Shown here: positions 1 through 11,253 of the stretch, one piece after another | Layout: each line of letters starts with the position of its first letter | Position numbering within the stretch: position 1 is the first letter of the stretch | Origin: Ryuthela nishihirai | Lineage: Eukaryota; Arthropoda; Arachnida; Araneae; Heptathelidae | DNA: 64,000 nucleotides | Assembly: GCA_038380435.1 (NCBI GenBank) | Contig: JAWZYU010000122.1 | Coordinates: 434,001 to 498,000, forward strand | Direction of reading: 5' to 3' | Program-made: the position numbers and the translations under genes | Notes under the pieces: model-generated | Databases searched by the model: none | Seen by the model: only the letters and a program-made list of their open reading frames with translations | What the model was told of the DNA's origin: nothing

Positions 1-519
1 TAGAGTAAGTTTGGTTATAAACAGAGAGAAAACTAAAGTGATGAAAATTGGTCAGGCAGGCTGTGATTCAGTTAATCTGAATGGTTGTAGTCTTGAGCAG
101 GTATCACAGTTTAATTATCTTGGGAGCTATGTAACAGATAATGGTGATGTGCGGCATGAGATTAACAGACGAATAGGGATTGCTGCCGAGACTTTTAAGA
201 ACCTATGGAGAGTGTGGAGTAATAGGCGTATACACCTAAAGACTAAAATTAGACTGTATAATAGTTTGGTTCTTTCTAGGGTTAGTTATGGTAGTGAAAC
301 TTGGACACTTTGTAAACAAGATAACAGGAAACTAGATGCTTTTGATTCCAGATGCATACGCAGTATCTTGGGCATTAGGTGGTTCAACTTTGTAACTAAT
401 GATGAGGTTAGGCAAAGGAGTTTGCAACCTCCTTTAAGCAGCATATTTTGCAGAGAGAGACTCCGTTGGTTTCGCCATGTTGCCCGTAAGAATAATTATA
501 GATTGGCGAATAATAATTG
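1..519 (+). mobile_element. RTE-clade LINE fragment (reverse transcriptase C-terminal part)
   Basis: An open frame from the window edge to about 520 reads the C-terminal half of an RTE-type ORF2: the segment after the YADD box (VINREKTKVMKIGQAGC), the thumb (NRRIGIAAETFKNLWRVW), the block RLYNSLVLSRVSYGSETWTL and the start of the RTE C-terminal domain (RERLRWFRHVARK). It aligns residue for residue with the copy at 58869-60257. It breaks off after RLAN, where the complete copy continues with about 65 more residues and a GATGAT tail. An unrelated stretch with a run of T (531-548) follows, so the 3' end is truncated. The 5' part lies outside the window. Confidence 0.9.
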
Positions 520-703
520 ATAGAATTTGAGTTTTTTTTTTTTTTTTTGAGATTTTCGGATTTTTGCGTACCCGGGAACACATTACAGTGTAATAAGCAA
601 TCATTGGCAAGGTCTATGCGATTAAAAAATACACACGGACTGTATTCCCTATGCCCTTCTCTAAACCACCATTCTGCAGTTCGAAAAAATATCAGGTGAA
701 TCA

Positions 704-2315
704 AGTTTAATAATATTCATAAAGTGTTGGTGGTTCGTTTATAAATTCTTTCAGGTAAGTAACTTCGTAGTGAATAATTAATTTACAGTAGAGGTAATGT
801 AATTTTCCACTTTTTAGCACCAGAGTTATGAAATTTCAACCGAGAGCTACTGTACAGCACATTAATCTGATTATGAGATATAAATTTTATAGTTAAACGC
901 TATTTGTCGCTGTCGACCACAAACCACCCCTTTCATTTCGGCTCGGTCAGTAGGACTAATGGTTGTCCCAGGAAAAAAAATTCTTTGCTTAATTTTTGAT
1001 TTCTTCATTTCGCCATTCGTCGTTACAGTATGCGTATAAATAGTTCTATATCGTAAATGATCAAACGGCAGTATTTTTATATACATGCTTTCAGATGTAT
1101 TTGCCCATTATCGTGGACGAAGTTTGAAACCAACGTCTGATATTCGCAACAGATATATCGAGCTGATAGGGTGACGTAACGAGCCCAAAAAATGTCAACG
1201 TGGCGATAAATATATAATTTACCCACTACACGGAAACGCATTGCTCAGAGCTAAGAAGAAGGTAATGTACAGTACAGCGAAACGTGTAATAGAAGCCTTA
1301 GATTAAACCACAGGGTTGTCCTTTGTGAACACAGGAAAAAGCGTTCTTTACCCCTAAGGACAAAGTTGCCTATGACATACGTAAGAGATTCACACCTAGC
1401 CTCGATCTAGGAATTTCTCGTTGGGCACCATAGGGAAACGCGTTTTGTGAAAGCCACCTAGTTACCGCCTGTCTGGACAACCTTCAACAAAAAGAGCGAA
1501 AATTAATATGCCTAAACAAGCAATTCCATTCATTGGTTTAAGATAACTTAAAGTTAATTTATTTTAATAACATTCAAAATAATTTACTTATTAAGATTTT
1601 ATTTAAATATTTCAGAATATTATAAAAATATTTACCAAAATTAAAAAAAGGAAATAACTACCAGTTAATATTTTAGGATTAGAAATTCTTTTCGATTTAT
1701 ACATACTTTGGTTTTGAAAGATCTTATAGAAATTATGGTGGCAACACTTCGACATACGATAGATGACGTCATGTCCTTGTTTTCGCGATAGGATTTGTAA
1801 TTCTAATTTACCTGCTGAAATAATAATTCCAGTTTCTCACTGGCATACCACTGAAGACTAAACAATATTTTTATATAACTAAAACAATGTTTTTTAAAAC
1901 CGATATTTAAAAAAAATATTTGATTATGATCTTTAATTTATCATCAGTGACATTTTTCCATTAAATGCATATTTTAGAGCTTCCAAGTAACGTTTCTCAC
2001 TGGCATAACAAGGAAATTCTGTTGCCGTTCCGTAGGGTGTGTGAAAAGCATAGGAAATGAATAATGTCCGTATGACGAGCCAAAATAAAGTGGTCGACAC
2101 CGTCAAATAGCGGTTAGCTATCAATTTTATGTCCCATAATCAGAATAATGTGCTGCGTACTATTTGTTGGTTCGAAACCGTCCGAAATTTCATAGCTCTT
2201 AGGCTAAAAACTGTAGAATTAGATTACCTATACTCTTAACTAATTATTCACTACAAAATTACTTTCCTGAAGGAAAATATAAAAGAACCACAAACACTTC
2301 ACGAATATTATTTAA
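704..2315. repeat. Inverted repeat IR1 (arms 704-920 and 2090-2315)
   Basis: The left arm (TTTAATAATATTCATAAAGTG ... CGCTGTCGACCAC) and the reverse complement of the right arm (GTGGTCGACACCG ... ACTTCACGAATATTATTTAA) match over about 220 bp with scattered differences. The sequence between has no usable reading frame. It contains the left arm of a second inverted repeat and a short direct repeat, TTTCTCACTGGCATA, near 1836 and 1993. Foldback or MITE-like debris is likely, but no terminal motif or target duplication was recognised. Confidence 0.6.
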
Positions 2316-4390
2316 CTGGCTTTAGCTGAAACTTTTCGACCACCAGAGTTCTAAGTTACGGAAGGACAGGCTGACGTTATTTATCAACCGCAAGGACCTT
2401 GTCTGTGGCTCCTTATTATACTCGAATCTGTTCGCGATAGGCAAAGCTCTGATAACTACAAACCCTCAAAATAGGATGACTTCTTCGCCATATTTTAATA
2501 GCTAACGCGACTAATGGAACAGCGACAAAAGCGTTGGACGAATTCAATAAGAGGCGAATGACATCGGAGAGTGACGTTTCAGAATGCATTGTTTACACAA
2601 TCCGGAGGAAGTGACATTTACATTGTTTCGTATTCCCAACAGAGGAGTTTGTTTCCTCTTCCGCACTTATATTTTTCGATATCTTGTATACCAAATTTAC
2701 TAAAAATTATAGACGAGAAATAAGATGCATTCCTTTTAACCTAGTACCTCTTTCAAAAGTTTTTTGGATTCTTAAATTTTCGGTGAAGAAAGAGAATAAA
2801 CATCACCAAGGCGTGACACGCTAGTGATGCTCTTCTAGGATATTAATGAAAGGTTGTTTACAGCAAAATTACAGACAAGGGTTAAGGACTTCAAACTTAT
2901 CTACTGTTATGCCACCACTTTGAATGCCGATGACGATGAGAAAATAGGTTTTACAGACAACTTCAAGGTATTTCGAATTCTGTGAAGAAATGAGATGTTA
3001 CCCTTGTTCTTCGTGACGTCAATGTCAATGTTAACCTCAATGGTTTTACAATAACTAACACTTATTACAAACACCGCGCCATACATAAGTACACGTGGGT
3101 TTCATCTCATGGGCTGCATAAGAACTTTGTAGATTATATATTAATTAACAGCAAATGGACTACTTCTGTTACAAAGAACAGGTCATATTCGGAAGCTGAA
3201 ATTGGATCTCACCATTATCTTGTTAAAAGCGTTTTGCGTTTTAAACTTAAGAAGTGTTGTGTTAAGGTTAAAAAATTTACCTTTAATTATGAAGCTGTGA
3301 AAGACCTAATTAGAGTACATCTTATCATGATAGGTTACTTACTCATTATGACAGTCGTGGTTTGCTTGCTACCTTAAGTTCAGGAAAAATGTGACCACCT
3401 AAAATAGACTTTTGTGGAAACTAACAGTACTCTGTTACGTAAAATGAAACAGAGGACGCATAATTATCCGAGTGACAAGGCACTTGAGTTTATTTTAGAA
3501 AGAAAGAACTACAGGAATGTCCTGAATCAATAGCATTCCTAATAGAAAACATTATAGAGAGCTTAATAAACGTGTAAAGGATCAGTTAGCTCCTGATAAT
3601 AATCTTTCGCTGACACAGCCGAAGAAGCAGTTGGACAGCAACAGAGCTCTACCAGGCAACTCTGCGAAACAAATAACTTGTAAAGTAATTACAAAGGCCT
3701 AAAGGTAAAATTTTACACTGCACCGACGAAACTATCTATTCTCGTACCGAAATTTAAAAGGTGTCATCAATAATTATTATTTACCACAGTGATAAGAAAT
3801 TCAGCTACAGATTGTATGACTTCCTCAGAATAAAAACTATAACGTGTGAATATAAATTAAAAGTTAAATTACTGGAAGAATACAGCGGTTAAATAAGGAT
3901 TACAAACGATATCGCGAAAACACGGAAGTGACGTCACCAGTAGAATGAGAATGTCCAATGTTCCCACTTTAATTTTTACAATATATTTCAGAAACACAGT
4001 GTGTAAATCAAAAAGAATTTCTAATCCTAAAATATTAACTGCTAGTTATTTCAAATATTTTTTTAATATTCGGAAACATTTAAATAAAATCTTAATAAGT
4101 AAATTATTTTGAATGTTATTAAAATAAATTAACTTTAAGTTATCTTAAACCAATGAATGGAATTGCTTGTTTAGGCATATCTATTTTCGCTCTTTTTGTA
4201 GAAGGCTATCCAGACAGGCGGTAATGGGTCAAATAGATGTGAAAACCTGTACATAAAAAAAACTGCCGTTTGATCATTTACGATATAGATATATTTCTAC
4301 GCCTACTGTAACGACAAATACGAAAATGAAGAAATCAAAAATTAAGCAAAGAATTTTTTTTCCTCGCCCAACCAATAGTTCTACTGACCG
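946..4390. repeat. Inverted repeat IR2 (arms 946-1805 and 3895-4390)
   Basis: Left-arm segments 946-1084 and 1461-1805 are found reverse-complemented at about 4251-4390 and 3895-4223. Examples are TACCGCCTGTCTGG at 1463 against CCAGACAGGCGGTA near 4210, and the long AT-rich block ending AAGAGCGAAAAT. About 370 bp (1085-1455) is present only on the left. A decayed RTE copy and the right arm of IR1 sit inside the loop. Both arms carry TGACGTCA near their inner ends (1764 and 3929). No gene was seen in either arm. Confidence 0.6.
2800..3665 (+). mobile_element. Decayed RTE LINE fragment (endonuclease and linker)
   Basis: DNA-level similarity to the intact RTE copy is plain: CATCACCAAGGCGTG, ACACGCTAGTGATGCTCTTCTAG, then the stretch for the endonuclease end (ACTAACACTTATTACAAACACCGCG near 3052) and the linker region up to about 3660. 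There are many frameshifts and stops, plus internal deletions, and no open frame of useful length remains. This is the oldest-looking RTE copy in the window. It lacks the reverse transcriptase and the 3' tail. Confidence 0.75.
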
Positions 4391-4394
4391 ATAA

Positions 4395-5128
4395 GCTTGG
4401 AAAGGCCGTCGGATGGATCTTAGGCCGTGTCACCATCCGTCGGATGGGATCTTAGGCCGTGTCCCCGTGTGCGGAAAAGCCATACACTGTGCGCGTTAAA
4501 GAACACGTTGCATGGCTTTGCCGGGAGCCTATGATCTGTCTCCCAACAGCTGTTCCAGTGAGGACCCTCCCCCAACCTTCTCTGAGCCTTCGGGGTCAAT
4601 GTGGCATGGCCATTTAACCCATGGTTTGCAAAAAAAAAGTACCATACCCTGTTTACGTTAAAGAACACGCTGGGTGGCTTTGACGGGAGGCTATCATCTG
4701 TCTCACAACAGCTGTTTAGCCTCCCCCAACTTTCTCTGAGCCTTCGGGGTCCATGTGACCTGGCCATTTAGCTCATGGTTTGCAAAAAAGTACCATACCC
4801 TGATTACGTTAAAGAACACGCTGGGTGGCCTTGACGGGAGGCTATCATCTGTCTCACAACAGCTGTTTAGCCTCCCCCAACTTTCTCTGAGCCTTCGGGA
4901 TCCATGTGGCATGGCCATTTAGCCCATGGTTTGCAAAAAAGTACCATACCCTGTGTACTTTAAAGAACACACTGGATGGCCTTGACGGGAGACTACCATC
5001 TGTCTCACAACAGCTATTCAAGTGGGTCCCATCCCCCAACCTTCTCTGAGCCTTCGGGGTCCATGTGGCATGGCCATTTAGCCCATGATGTGTAAGAAAG
5101 TGCCGCTCAGAGGTAAAACAACTCAACA
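4395..5128 (+). repeat. SINE-A copy with 3' half amplified in tandem (4 units)
   Basis: The sequence starts inside SINE-A (GCTTGGAAAGGCCGTCGGATGG) and runs into its conserved core. The segment from CCATACCCTG through GGCCATTTAGCCCATGGTTTGCAAAAAAGTA is then repeated about four times. Successive units begin near 4481, 4642, 4791 and 4944, a period of about 150-160 bp. The last unit ends with the normal SINE-A 3' end (GTGCCGCTCAGAGGTAAAACAAC). A short direct repeat of ATCCGTCGGATGGGATCTT lies near 4426. Minus-strand open frames here are antisense SINE readings and not genes. Confidence 0.8.
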
Positions 5129-5287
5129 TTTTAATGCATTTTATTTTCCATTTGATCGAAAAACTGTACGAAACCATTCAGAAAAAATGGTAACATTGAG
5201 TTCCGGGAATTCCCCTCATTTTTATCTGCAATATATGTTAGTCTTGGTCTCTCATGTGTTTAAAGTTATAAAGATAATTAAACTAAC

Positions 5288-5352
5288 AATTGCATATAAA
5301 CTGACAGTTTCCTATCAGATCTCTGTGGCAAGCAACTGCTTGAGGGGGTATA
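5288..5352 (+). mobile_element. SINE-B 3' fragment
   Basis: It matches the 3' part of SINE-B (GCATATAAACTGACAG ... CAAGCAACTGCTTGAGGGGGTAT). The tRNA-like head is missing. The neighbouring 5129-5287 and 5353-5570 is AT-rich, with nothing recognisable. Confidence 0.75.
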
Positions 5353-5570
5353 TTTTTTTCACTTCTGGAACCAATCTTATATTTTTTCATATGCACTGCG
5401 TTTTGTTTTAGAATTTTTTTTTTACACGTTTATTTCCGCAACCTATTTACCGTTTAAAAATTTAAAACAGAATTTGGTGCATTTATTTACATCATTTATT
5501 TTCTGTAGTATAAATGAATTATTTTACCCTTCAGAAACATCCTGAAACAATTTTTAGATAATCTAATAGG

Positions 5571-5945
5571 TTGGGTTGTTTTACCTCTGAGCGGCACTTT
5601 TTTGCACACCATGGGCTAAATGGCCAGGTCACATGGGCCCCGAAGGCTCAGAGAAGGTTGGCGGAGGGGACCCACTGGAACAGCTGTTGGGAGACAGATG
5701 GTAGCCTTCCGTCAAGGCCATCCAGCGTGTTGTTTTACGTGCACAGGATATGGCTCTCCCACACACGGGGCCAAGGCTTAACGCCCCATCCGACGGACGG
5801 CATCCTTTCCAACACCACCGGCGTCCCCTACTGACCGTGAGCAGGGCGGGGAATTTTGCGGAGATAAATCTCAACGCTGACCCAGCTGGGACTCGAACCT
5901 GGGAACTAGAGACTACGAGCCTAGCGCGCTACCGACTGAGTTAAA
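5571..5945 (-). mobile_element. SINE-A, near full length, minus strand
   Basis: Read on the minus strand it has the tRNA-like head (CTCAGTCGGTAGCGCGCTAGGCTC; B box GGTTCGAGTCCCAG), then the conserved core (CGTCGGATGGGGCGTTAAGC, TGCACGTAAAACAACACGC) and the common 3' end (AGTGCCGCTCAGAGGTAAAACAACCCAACC). The GC-rich sequence contrasts sharply with its surroundings. Open frames on both strands are by-products. Confidence 0.9.
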
Positions 5946-6149
5946 AAAAACTACAAAGGTAAAAAAACCCCAAAAAATATTGAAGAATTCTTTATATACT
6001 TCTTTTCTTTAAAACCAAACCGGTAGGTTTTAATTTGAAAACTACAAAGTTTATAAAATTAAAAATGTCTTAAAATTAATAAAAATGAAATAAAGACTTC
6101 AAGATTTTGATATCACTTGTTTGAAAACAACTCATTTGTATTCGGTTTT

Positions 6150-6320
6150 CACGTCTAAGGGACCTGGGTTCGAGTCCCGGGTAAGGCATGGACGTATGTG
6201 TCGTTTTTGTGCTGAGGTCCTGCCATCCTCACAGACCTTCTATTACGGCATATAAACTGACAGCTTCCTGTCAGATCTCTGTGGGAAGCAGCTGCTTGAG
6301 GGCGTATGTTGTTTTTTTTT
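6150..6320 (+). mobile_element. SINE-B, 5'-truncated
   Basis: It begins within the tRNA-like head at AAGGGACCTGGGTTCGAGTCCCGGGTAAGGCATGG, with the B box intact and the A box missing. It then carries the SINE-B body (GAGGTCCTGCCATCCTCACAGACC, AAACTGACAGCTTCCTGTCAG, AAGCAGCTGCTTGAGGG). Confidence 0.85.
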
Positions 6321-6389
6321 CACGTCTGGAACCAATCTCCTATTTTTTCATCTGTCACATAACATTCGGTCACCTTCCCGCAACCTAAA

Positions 6390-6472
6390 CTGATCCCTCT
6401 GGTTCTTTATGACGTCGCCATTTAGACCCTTGTGTGCAAATAACTTCCGTTCAGAGATGAAACAACCCAACC
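6390..6472 (+). mobile_element. SINE-A 3'-end fragment
   Basis: It matches the terminal approximately 80 bp of SINE-A in decayed form (CCATTTAGACCCTTGTGTGCAAATAACTTCCGTTCAGAGATGAAACAACCCAACC). Confidence 0.65.
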
Positions 6473-6509
6473 AAACGCATATCTAATATATGGCGTATTA
6501 AAGTAATTA

Positions 6510-6606
6510 AAGGGGTCACCACCCTCACAGACCTTCGACTATGGCGGGGAAACTGACAGGCTCCTGTTAGATCGCTGTTGCAAGCAGCTGCTTCAGGGGG
6601 TGTTTT
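6510..6606 (+). mobile_element. SINE-B 3' fragment
   Basis: This is the body of SINE-B from CACCCTCACAGACCTTCGACTATGGC to CAAGCAGCTGCTTCAGGGGGT, without its head. Confidence 0.75.
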
Positions 6607-6823
6607 TTTATTCCTTTATTATATTTATGAAGATATTTTCACTCTTTTCCCTAACACGTTAAGCCTCTTTGGATTAGGAAATAAAATAATCATTAGAGGT
6701 TAAATGTTTAGGGTATGAAATGACTCCTCGGCTAAGCACTTAATCCCTGTGTAGTCTGTAAAACAGAAATTCGTTAAAATTATGTTGCTGTTATGGATAA
6801 TTTTATATTGTGAATATTGTATT

Positions 6824-6896
6824 CCAAGCCTATCGGTGTCCAGTACTGACCGTCGGAAGGGCGGGGAGTTTTGCGGAGATAAATGTCAACGCTGAG
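6824..6896 (-). mobile_element. SINE-A internal fragment, minus strand
   Basis: CCAAGCCTATCGGTGTCCAGTACTGACCGTCGG and GGAGATAAATGTCAACGCTGA match the segment just 3' of the tRNA-like head of SINE-A in reverse orientation. Confidence 0.75.
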
Positions 6897-8044
6897 GATT
6901 CTTTATGAGTTCCGTACTTAAATAGAAATGGAAACCGAAACATATTTATCGCTGTGCCCAATGAAAGGTAGATTATTCCATTCTCCCTTCCTTTAAACTT
7001 CTTCCTTTTAGGGTTTCAGACTTAATAAACAGATATCGCTGCTATTAAACATCAGAACTTGCGTTACTAATTAAATACTGCATCAGTTGAAGTAGTAAAA
7101 TAAAATAGTTTTTCTAATGTCTCTTAATTATCAAGGGTATTTTTTTGTGTTTTAAAACCTATTACTGTTCGTAAATTTTATCCCAATGAGATGATACGGA
7201 ATACAGCGTCATAACTTAGCGAGTTGCGGAGTGTCATTTACTACCTGTCTCTGGCAGTCATAACTCATCGGGGAAATCAATGTACACGCTCGAAATTTTC
7301 ACAGAAAGTTTCAGGTTAAGGTCCAGTTTGCAGTGCGAAATTTCAGGTCGGAAGTCCAAATAAGTTGAACCGTAACAAAAAAAAAAATTCACATTTCCCC
7401 TCACCCAAAAAAAGTGTCCTAAATTTATATTCCAGCATACTATATGTGGTAATATTCAAATAGTGTTCATTAAAGTTTTGAAACATGAATGCATAAATAT
7501 AACTTATGTACTTAATTAAATTCACACGTACGACAATTATTGCTAAATGAAATAAATTCCTCTAGGTGGCGTTAATTTTGTTTCTAATGAAATATTTGCT
7601 TCTTCCCGCCTTTCCCAACGGTTGTTCGTGTTCCTCTTCTACGATTGGTCAAATATGTTACAATGGCACGTGCACCTAGATAGCTTCACACGTGGCGCCC
7701 TTAGTTACGATAGCAACCATATATTCGCTTTGACTTTAGAGTCAAATTTTACTCTCAATTCATTTCTTCTTTTCCATAATATATTTCATTACGTATATTT
7801 AGAATAAAGTTCATAGACCACGTAAAATTTACCTACACAAGAATCGAACTACAGTTAGCAATGATTAATAGTAATATTACAATATTTCATAAACGTTAAT
7901 ATTTAATATATGCGAATGCAATTTAATATCAAAGCCGGAAATTACATACAATTCCACTATAACGTTTCAGCGTAAATAATTGGGATTGATTAATTTAATT
8001 ATCAAACTTCACTGGTTTTATTAACAATCTGACACCGTGGAGAC
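6897..8044. other. No recognised gene
   Basis: AT-rich sequence with only short frames of biased composition. I see no splice-flanked exon, RNA gene or repeat that I can name. Confidence 0.5.
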
Positions 8045-8415
8045 GGGGGCGGGGTGGCTCAGTCGGTAGCGCGCCAGGCTCGTAATCTGTAGTTCCCAGG
8101 TTCGACTCCCAGCTGGTTCAGCGTTCAGATTTTTCTCCTCAAAATTCCCCGCCCTGCCCACTGTCAGTAGGGGACACCGATGGGCTTGGAAAGGGCGCCG
8201 TCCGTCGGATGGGACGTTAAACCGTGGCCCCGTGTGCGGGAGAGACATACCCTGTGCACGTTAAGGAACACGCTGGATGGCCTTGACGGGAGGCTACCAT
8301 CTGTCTCACAACAGCTGTTCAAGTGAGTCCCCTCCCCCAACCTTCTCTCACCCTTCGGGGTCCATGTGACCTGGCCATTTGGCCCATGGTGTGCAAAAAA
8401 GTGCCGCTCAGAGGT
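8045..8415 (+). mobile_element. SINE-A, near full length
   Basis: The tRNA-like head has A box TGGCTCAGTCGGTAGCGCG and a one-base-altered B box (GGTTCGACTCCCAG). The conserved core (CGTCGGATGGGACGTTAA) and 3' end (AGTGCCGCTCAGAGGT) follow. The terminal AAAACAACCCAAC is absent. Instead the copy runs straight into a short hairpin, AGGCAGG ... CCTGCCT. Confidence 0.9.
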
Positions 8416-8763
8416 AGGCAGGTCTTTTGCCTGCCTTCTGCATCGCCTTTTCTTTTTTCATTAGCGCCATGCACGTTGCCAGCGCGCCTAGAAGAAAACT
8501 GAAAAATGTCGACGGTACTACGTACGTTTCACTTCAACAGATTTCATTAACTGTATACTGTTTGAAAGTAATCGTAATAATTCTTTGCTGACGTCTGAAA
8601 ATAACATTGTTGATTTAATTCTTTTCCGACTTCGAAGGAAGTGACACCTCTCCATATCCGCAACAAAGTTCTGTTTCTTTAAGCTTCCTTTCTCACCATT
8701 TCTCGTACCTGGCCGAAGCCATTTAGTGAATATTACAGGAACGAATATTATCCAACATAACGT

Positions 8764-9142
8764 GGGGCGGGGGTGGCTCAGTCGGTAGCGCGGCAGGCTC
8801 GTAATCTGTAGTTCCCAGGTTCGAGTCCCAGCTGGGTCAGCGTTGAGATTTATCTCCGCAAAATTCCCCGCCTTGCCCACGGTCAGTAGGGGACACCGAT
8901 GGGCTTGGAAATGTCGCCGCCCGTCGGATGGGACGTTAAGCCGTGGCCCCGTGTGCGGGAGAGCCATACCCTGCGCACGTTAAAGAACACGCTGGATGGC
9001 CTTGACGGGAGGCTACCATCTGTCTCACAACAGCTGTTCAAGTGAGTCCCCTCCCCCAAACTTCTCTCACCCTTCGGGGTCCATGTGACCTGGCCATTTG
9101 GCCCATGGTGTGCAAAAAAGTGCCGCTCAGAGGTAAAACAAC
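8764..9142 (+). mobile_element. SINE-A, complete, with 12-bp target duplication
   Basis: A full copy from the tRNA-like head (GGCTCAGTCGGTAGCGCGGCAGG; B box GGTTCGAGTCCCAG) to the tail (AGAGGTAAAACAA). CCAACATAACGT lies directly on both sides (8752-8763 and 9143-9154), a 12-bp target-site duplication consistent with LINE-mediated insertion. It is one of the best guides to the ends of this family (about 380 bp). Confidence 0.93.
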
Positions 9143-9315
9143 CCAACATAACGTAGCAGTGGGGATCGCCATCAAATAACCAAAGTTAATCGAATAACGA
9201 AAACTTTCCCTGCCTAGACTTGTTAAAGGATAAAATATCCCACGTGTACCGTGTAAGAGCTACGTATTGCCATAAATAAGCAAACTAAAATATGTGTAAA
9301 TAATAAATATAATAA

Positions 9316-9445
9316 TAAATACCCCCTGAAGCAGCTGCTTGCCACAGAGGTCTGACAGGAGCTTGTCAGTTTAGATGCCACAGTAGATCTGAGAGGATGG
9401 CAGGACCTCAGCAAAAACAACACGAACTTCCATGCCTTACCCGGA
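9316..9445 (-). mobile_element. SINE-B, 5'-truncated, minus strand
   Basis: On the minus strand it reads GGGTAAGGCATGGAAGTTCG, then the SINE-B body and CAAGCAGCTGCTTCAGGGGGTATTTATTATTA. The tRNA-like head is lost apart from its last bases. Confidence 0.85.
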
Positions 9446-10414
9446 GCTGCGCCTTAATAATAAGAAATTGGAGAAAACACAGAGATGACATCAGCAACGC
9501 GGTTACTTTACAGCATAATTTCTATAATGTGAAGAGGACAAGCATTATCAGCGTCTCGTGAAAGCCATACAACAAAACTATATTGTGAAATCACAGTTCA
9601 TTATTCAGTTCAATACATTTTCCAAATCATATTTTCTCCTGAAGTCACTCACAATACCTATCTGATGGACGAAATGAAAGGTGACATTGGCATAATACCT
9701 TAGTAGCAAAATATCTTATTCGATGTCATTTGCATTAGATATCTCTCACACCTGTACGACCTACGTGTAATATCGAATATAAAAACGTTGGTTGCCGTAA
9801 TATATAAATCACGAACGCTGGAATATTTAACACGCAAAAAACAAAATATTAAACGCAAAGTTGACATGAAACTTCAAATCACGTTTAGATTTCAGTTTTA
9901 CTCTTCATAAAATAATTAGTGTATTCCACCGAATAATTATTTTCCATCTCGGCATTTGTAAAATTATCCTATCGTTCTTAACCCTAAAAACGCAAATAAC
10001 GTAGTTCATTTCCATAGCTACAATTAATGGGAACCCTATTTCGTGTCAACACAAATATTTCGTAGTCAATTCCTATTTATAGAAATATAATTGCAACTGT
10101 TTAATTCATCTCTCAATAAATAAGTTTTACCCCACCATTCACTCTAGAACGAAATATTTATTCACCGTAAACGTAAATTTTAAACACTGCAAACGTTCGG
10201 CAAAACCCTTTAGGTGCGATGCCAATCCATTCCTATTTTTCTATCTTATTACACCACGACGTGCGCATAACTTTTAATTTTCATTTCTGGGCAAAAAAAA
10301 TAATATTCATCTTGAGATTACTCGCAAAAACCTAAGTTTTTACCGGAAACGACTTTTCAAAAACCGGAATTTCCAAAGCTTTAACAGTTCGTAAACGTAT
10401 AAATGGTTGCTGCC
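9446..10414. other. No recognised gene
   Basis: AT-rich sequence with short frames only. Nothing nameable was seen. Confidence 0.5.
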
Positions 10415-11185
10415 TAGGTAAGCAACATTATTATGATTAAGAAAAGCATTTCTAAAACTTTAACTGCGTGTAATATATTATACAAAATCTGCTGGCAACA
10501 CAAACAAAACAGTACTGCTGACGTCATCTCGGTGTTTTTCCTACTTTATCATTTAACCCGTATTCACAGGCAGCACTAATTTTAGGAGTTGACTTATTTC
10601 TCATAATCCGCCATTTTCCTATTTTAACTTCCACTTTTATACGAGATAAGTAACATTTATATAATGAAAAATGTGTTTAAATTAATAAAAATAAAATTAA
10701 TAGTTAAAGATTTTTATATCTATTTTTTCATATGCACTGTAATTTTTTTTTTTTTAAAGGTTTTAAGGCATCGGAAATAAGTGAATTCACTAAAATTTCC
10801 AACTTTTATTACGGCTTCACAATGTTTCGTCTATACTTCTCCGAAACTTTATATAACCATTTTTCTTCTCTGTAGGTAGAAAAATAAAAATGCATCTTAC
10901 GTATCTGAGATGATCGAAACATAATATAAAAATATACCTTAAATAGGAACATTGTTACGATTAAGAAAAGCATTTTTAAAACTTCAACGTGGCTGTAATA
11001 TATATTATGCAAAATCTATTGGCAACACAACGAAACAGTACTCCTGACGTCATCTCTGTGTTTTTGCTACTTTATTATTATTAACCAGTATTCACAGGCA
11101 GCACTAATTTTACGAGTTCACTTATTTCTCATGCCGTCACTCTATTTTTACTTACATTTTTATACGAGATAAGTAATAATAATAA
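10415..11185. repeat. Direct repeat of about 245 bp (10415-10665 and 10935-11182)
   Basis: Both copies share AAGAAAAGCATTT, GGCAACACAA, CTGACGTCATCTC, ATTCACAGGCAGCACTAATTTTA and TTTATACGAGATAAGTAA in the same order, with moderate divergence. The spacer is AT-rich. GGCAACAC followed about 20 bp later by TGACGTCAT also occurs at 1741-1772, so this may be one repeat family. A SINE-B fragment follows the second copy directly. Confidence 0.65.
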
Positions 11186-11187
11186 AA

Positions 11188-11253
11188 ATACCCCCTCAAG
11201 CAGCTGCTTGCCACAGAGGTCTGACAGGAGCCTGTCAGTTTATATGCCATCGG
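11188..11253 (-). mobile_element. SINE-B 3' fragment, minus strand
   Basis: On the minus strand: ATGGCATATAAACTGACAGG ... GAGGGGGTATTTT. The head is missing. It marks the approximate left limit of the Polinton remnant. Confidence 0.8.

Noticed and set aside
4420..5177. Several minus-strand frames containing RRLREGWG or HFFAHHGLNGQVTW-like sequence, here and at 5571-5874, 8883-9149, 13248-13682
   Set aside because: All are antisense or sense readings of SINE-A. They recur only because the SINE recurs.
8050..8125. tRNA-like sequences with A and B boxes (also at 8766, 13285, 21899, 23890, 53441 and on the minus strand near 5900)
   Set aside because: Each is the head of a SINE-A or SINE-B copy followed by the SINE body. 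The acceptor stems do not close, so these are not tRNA genes.
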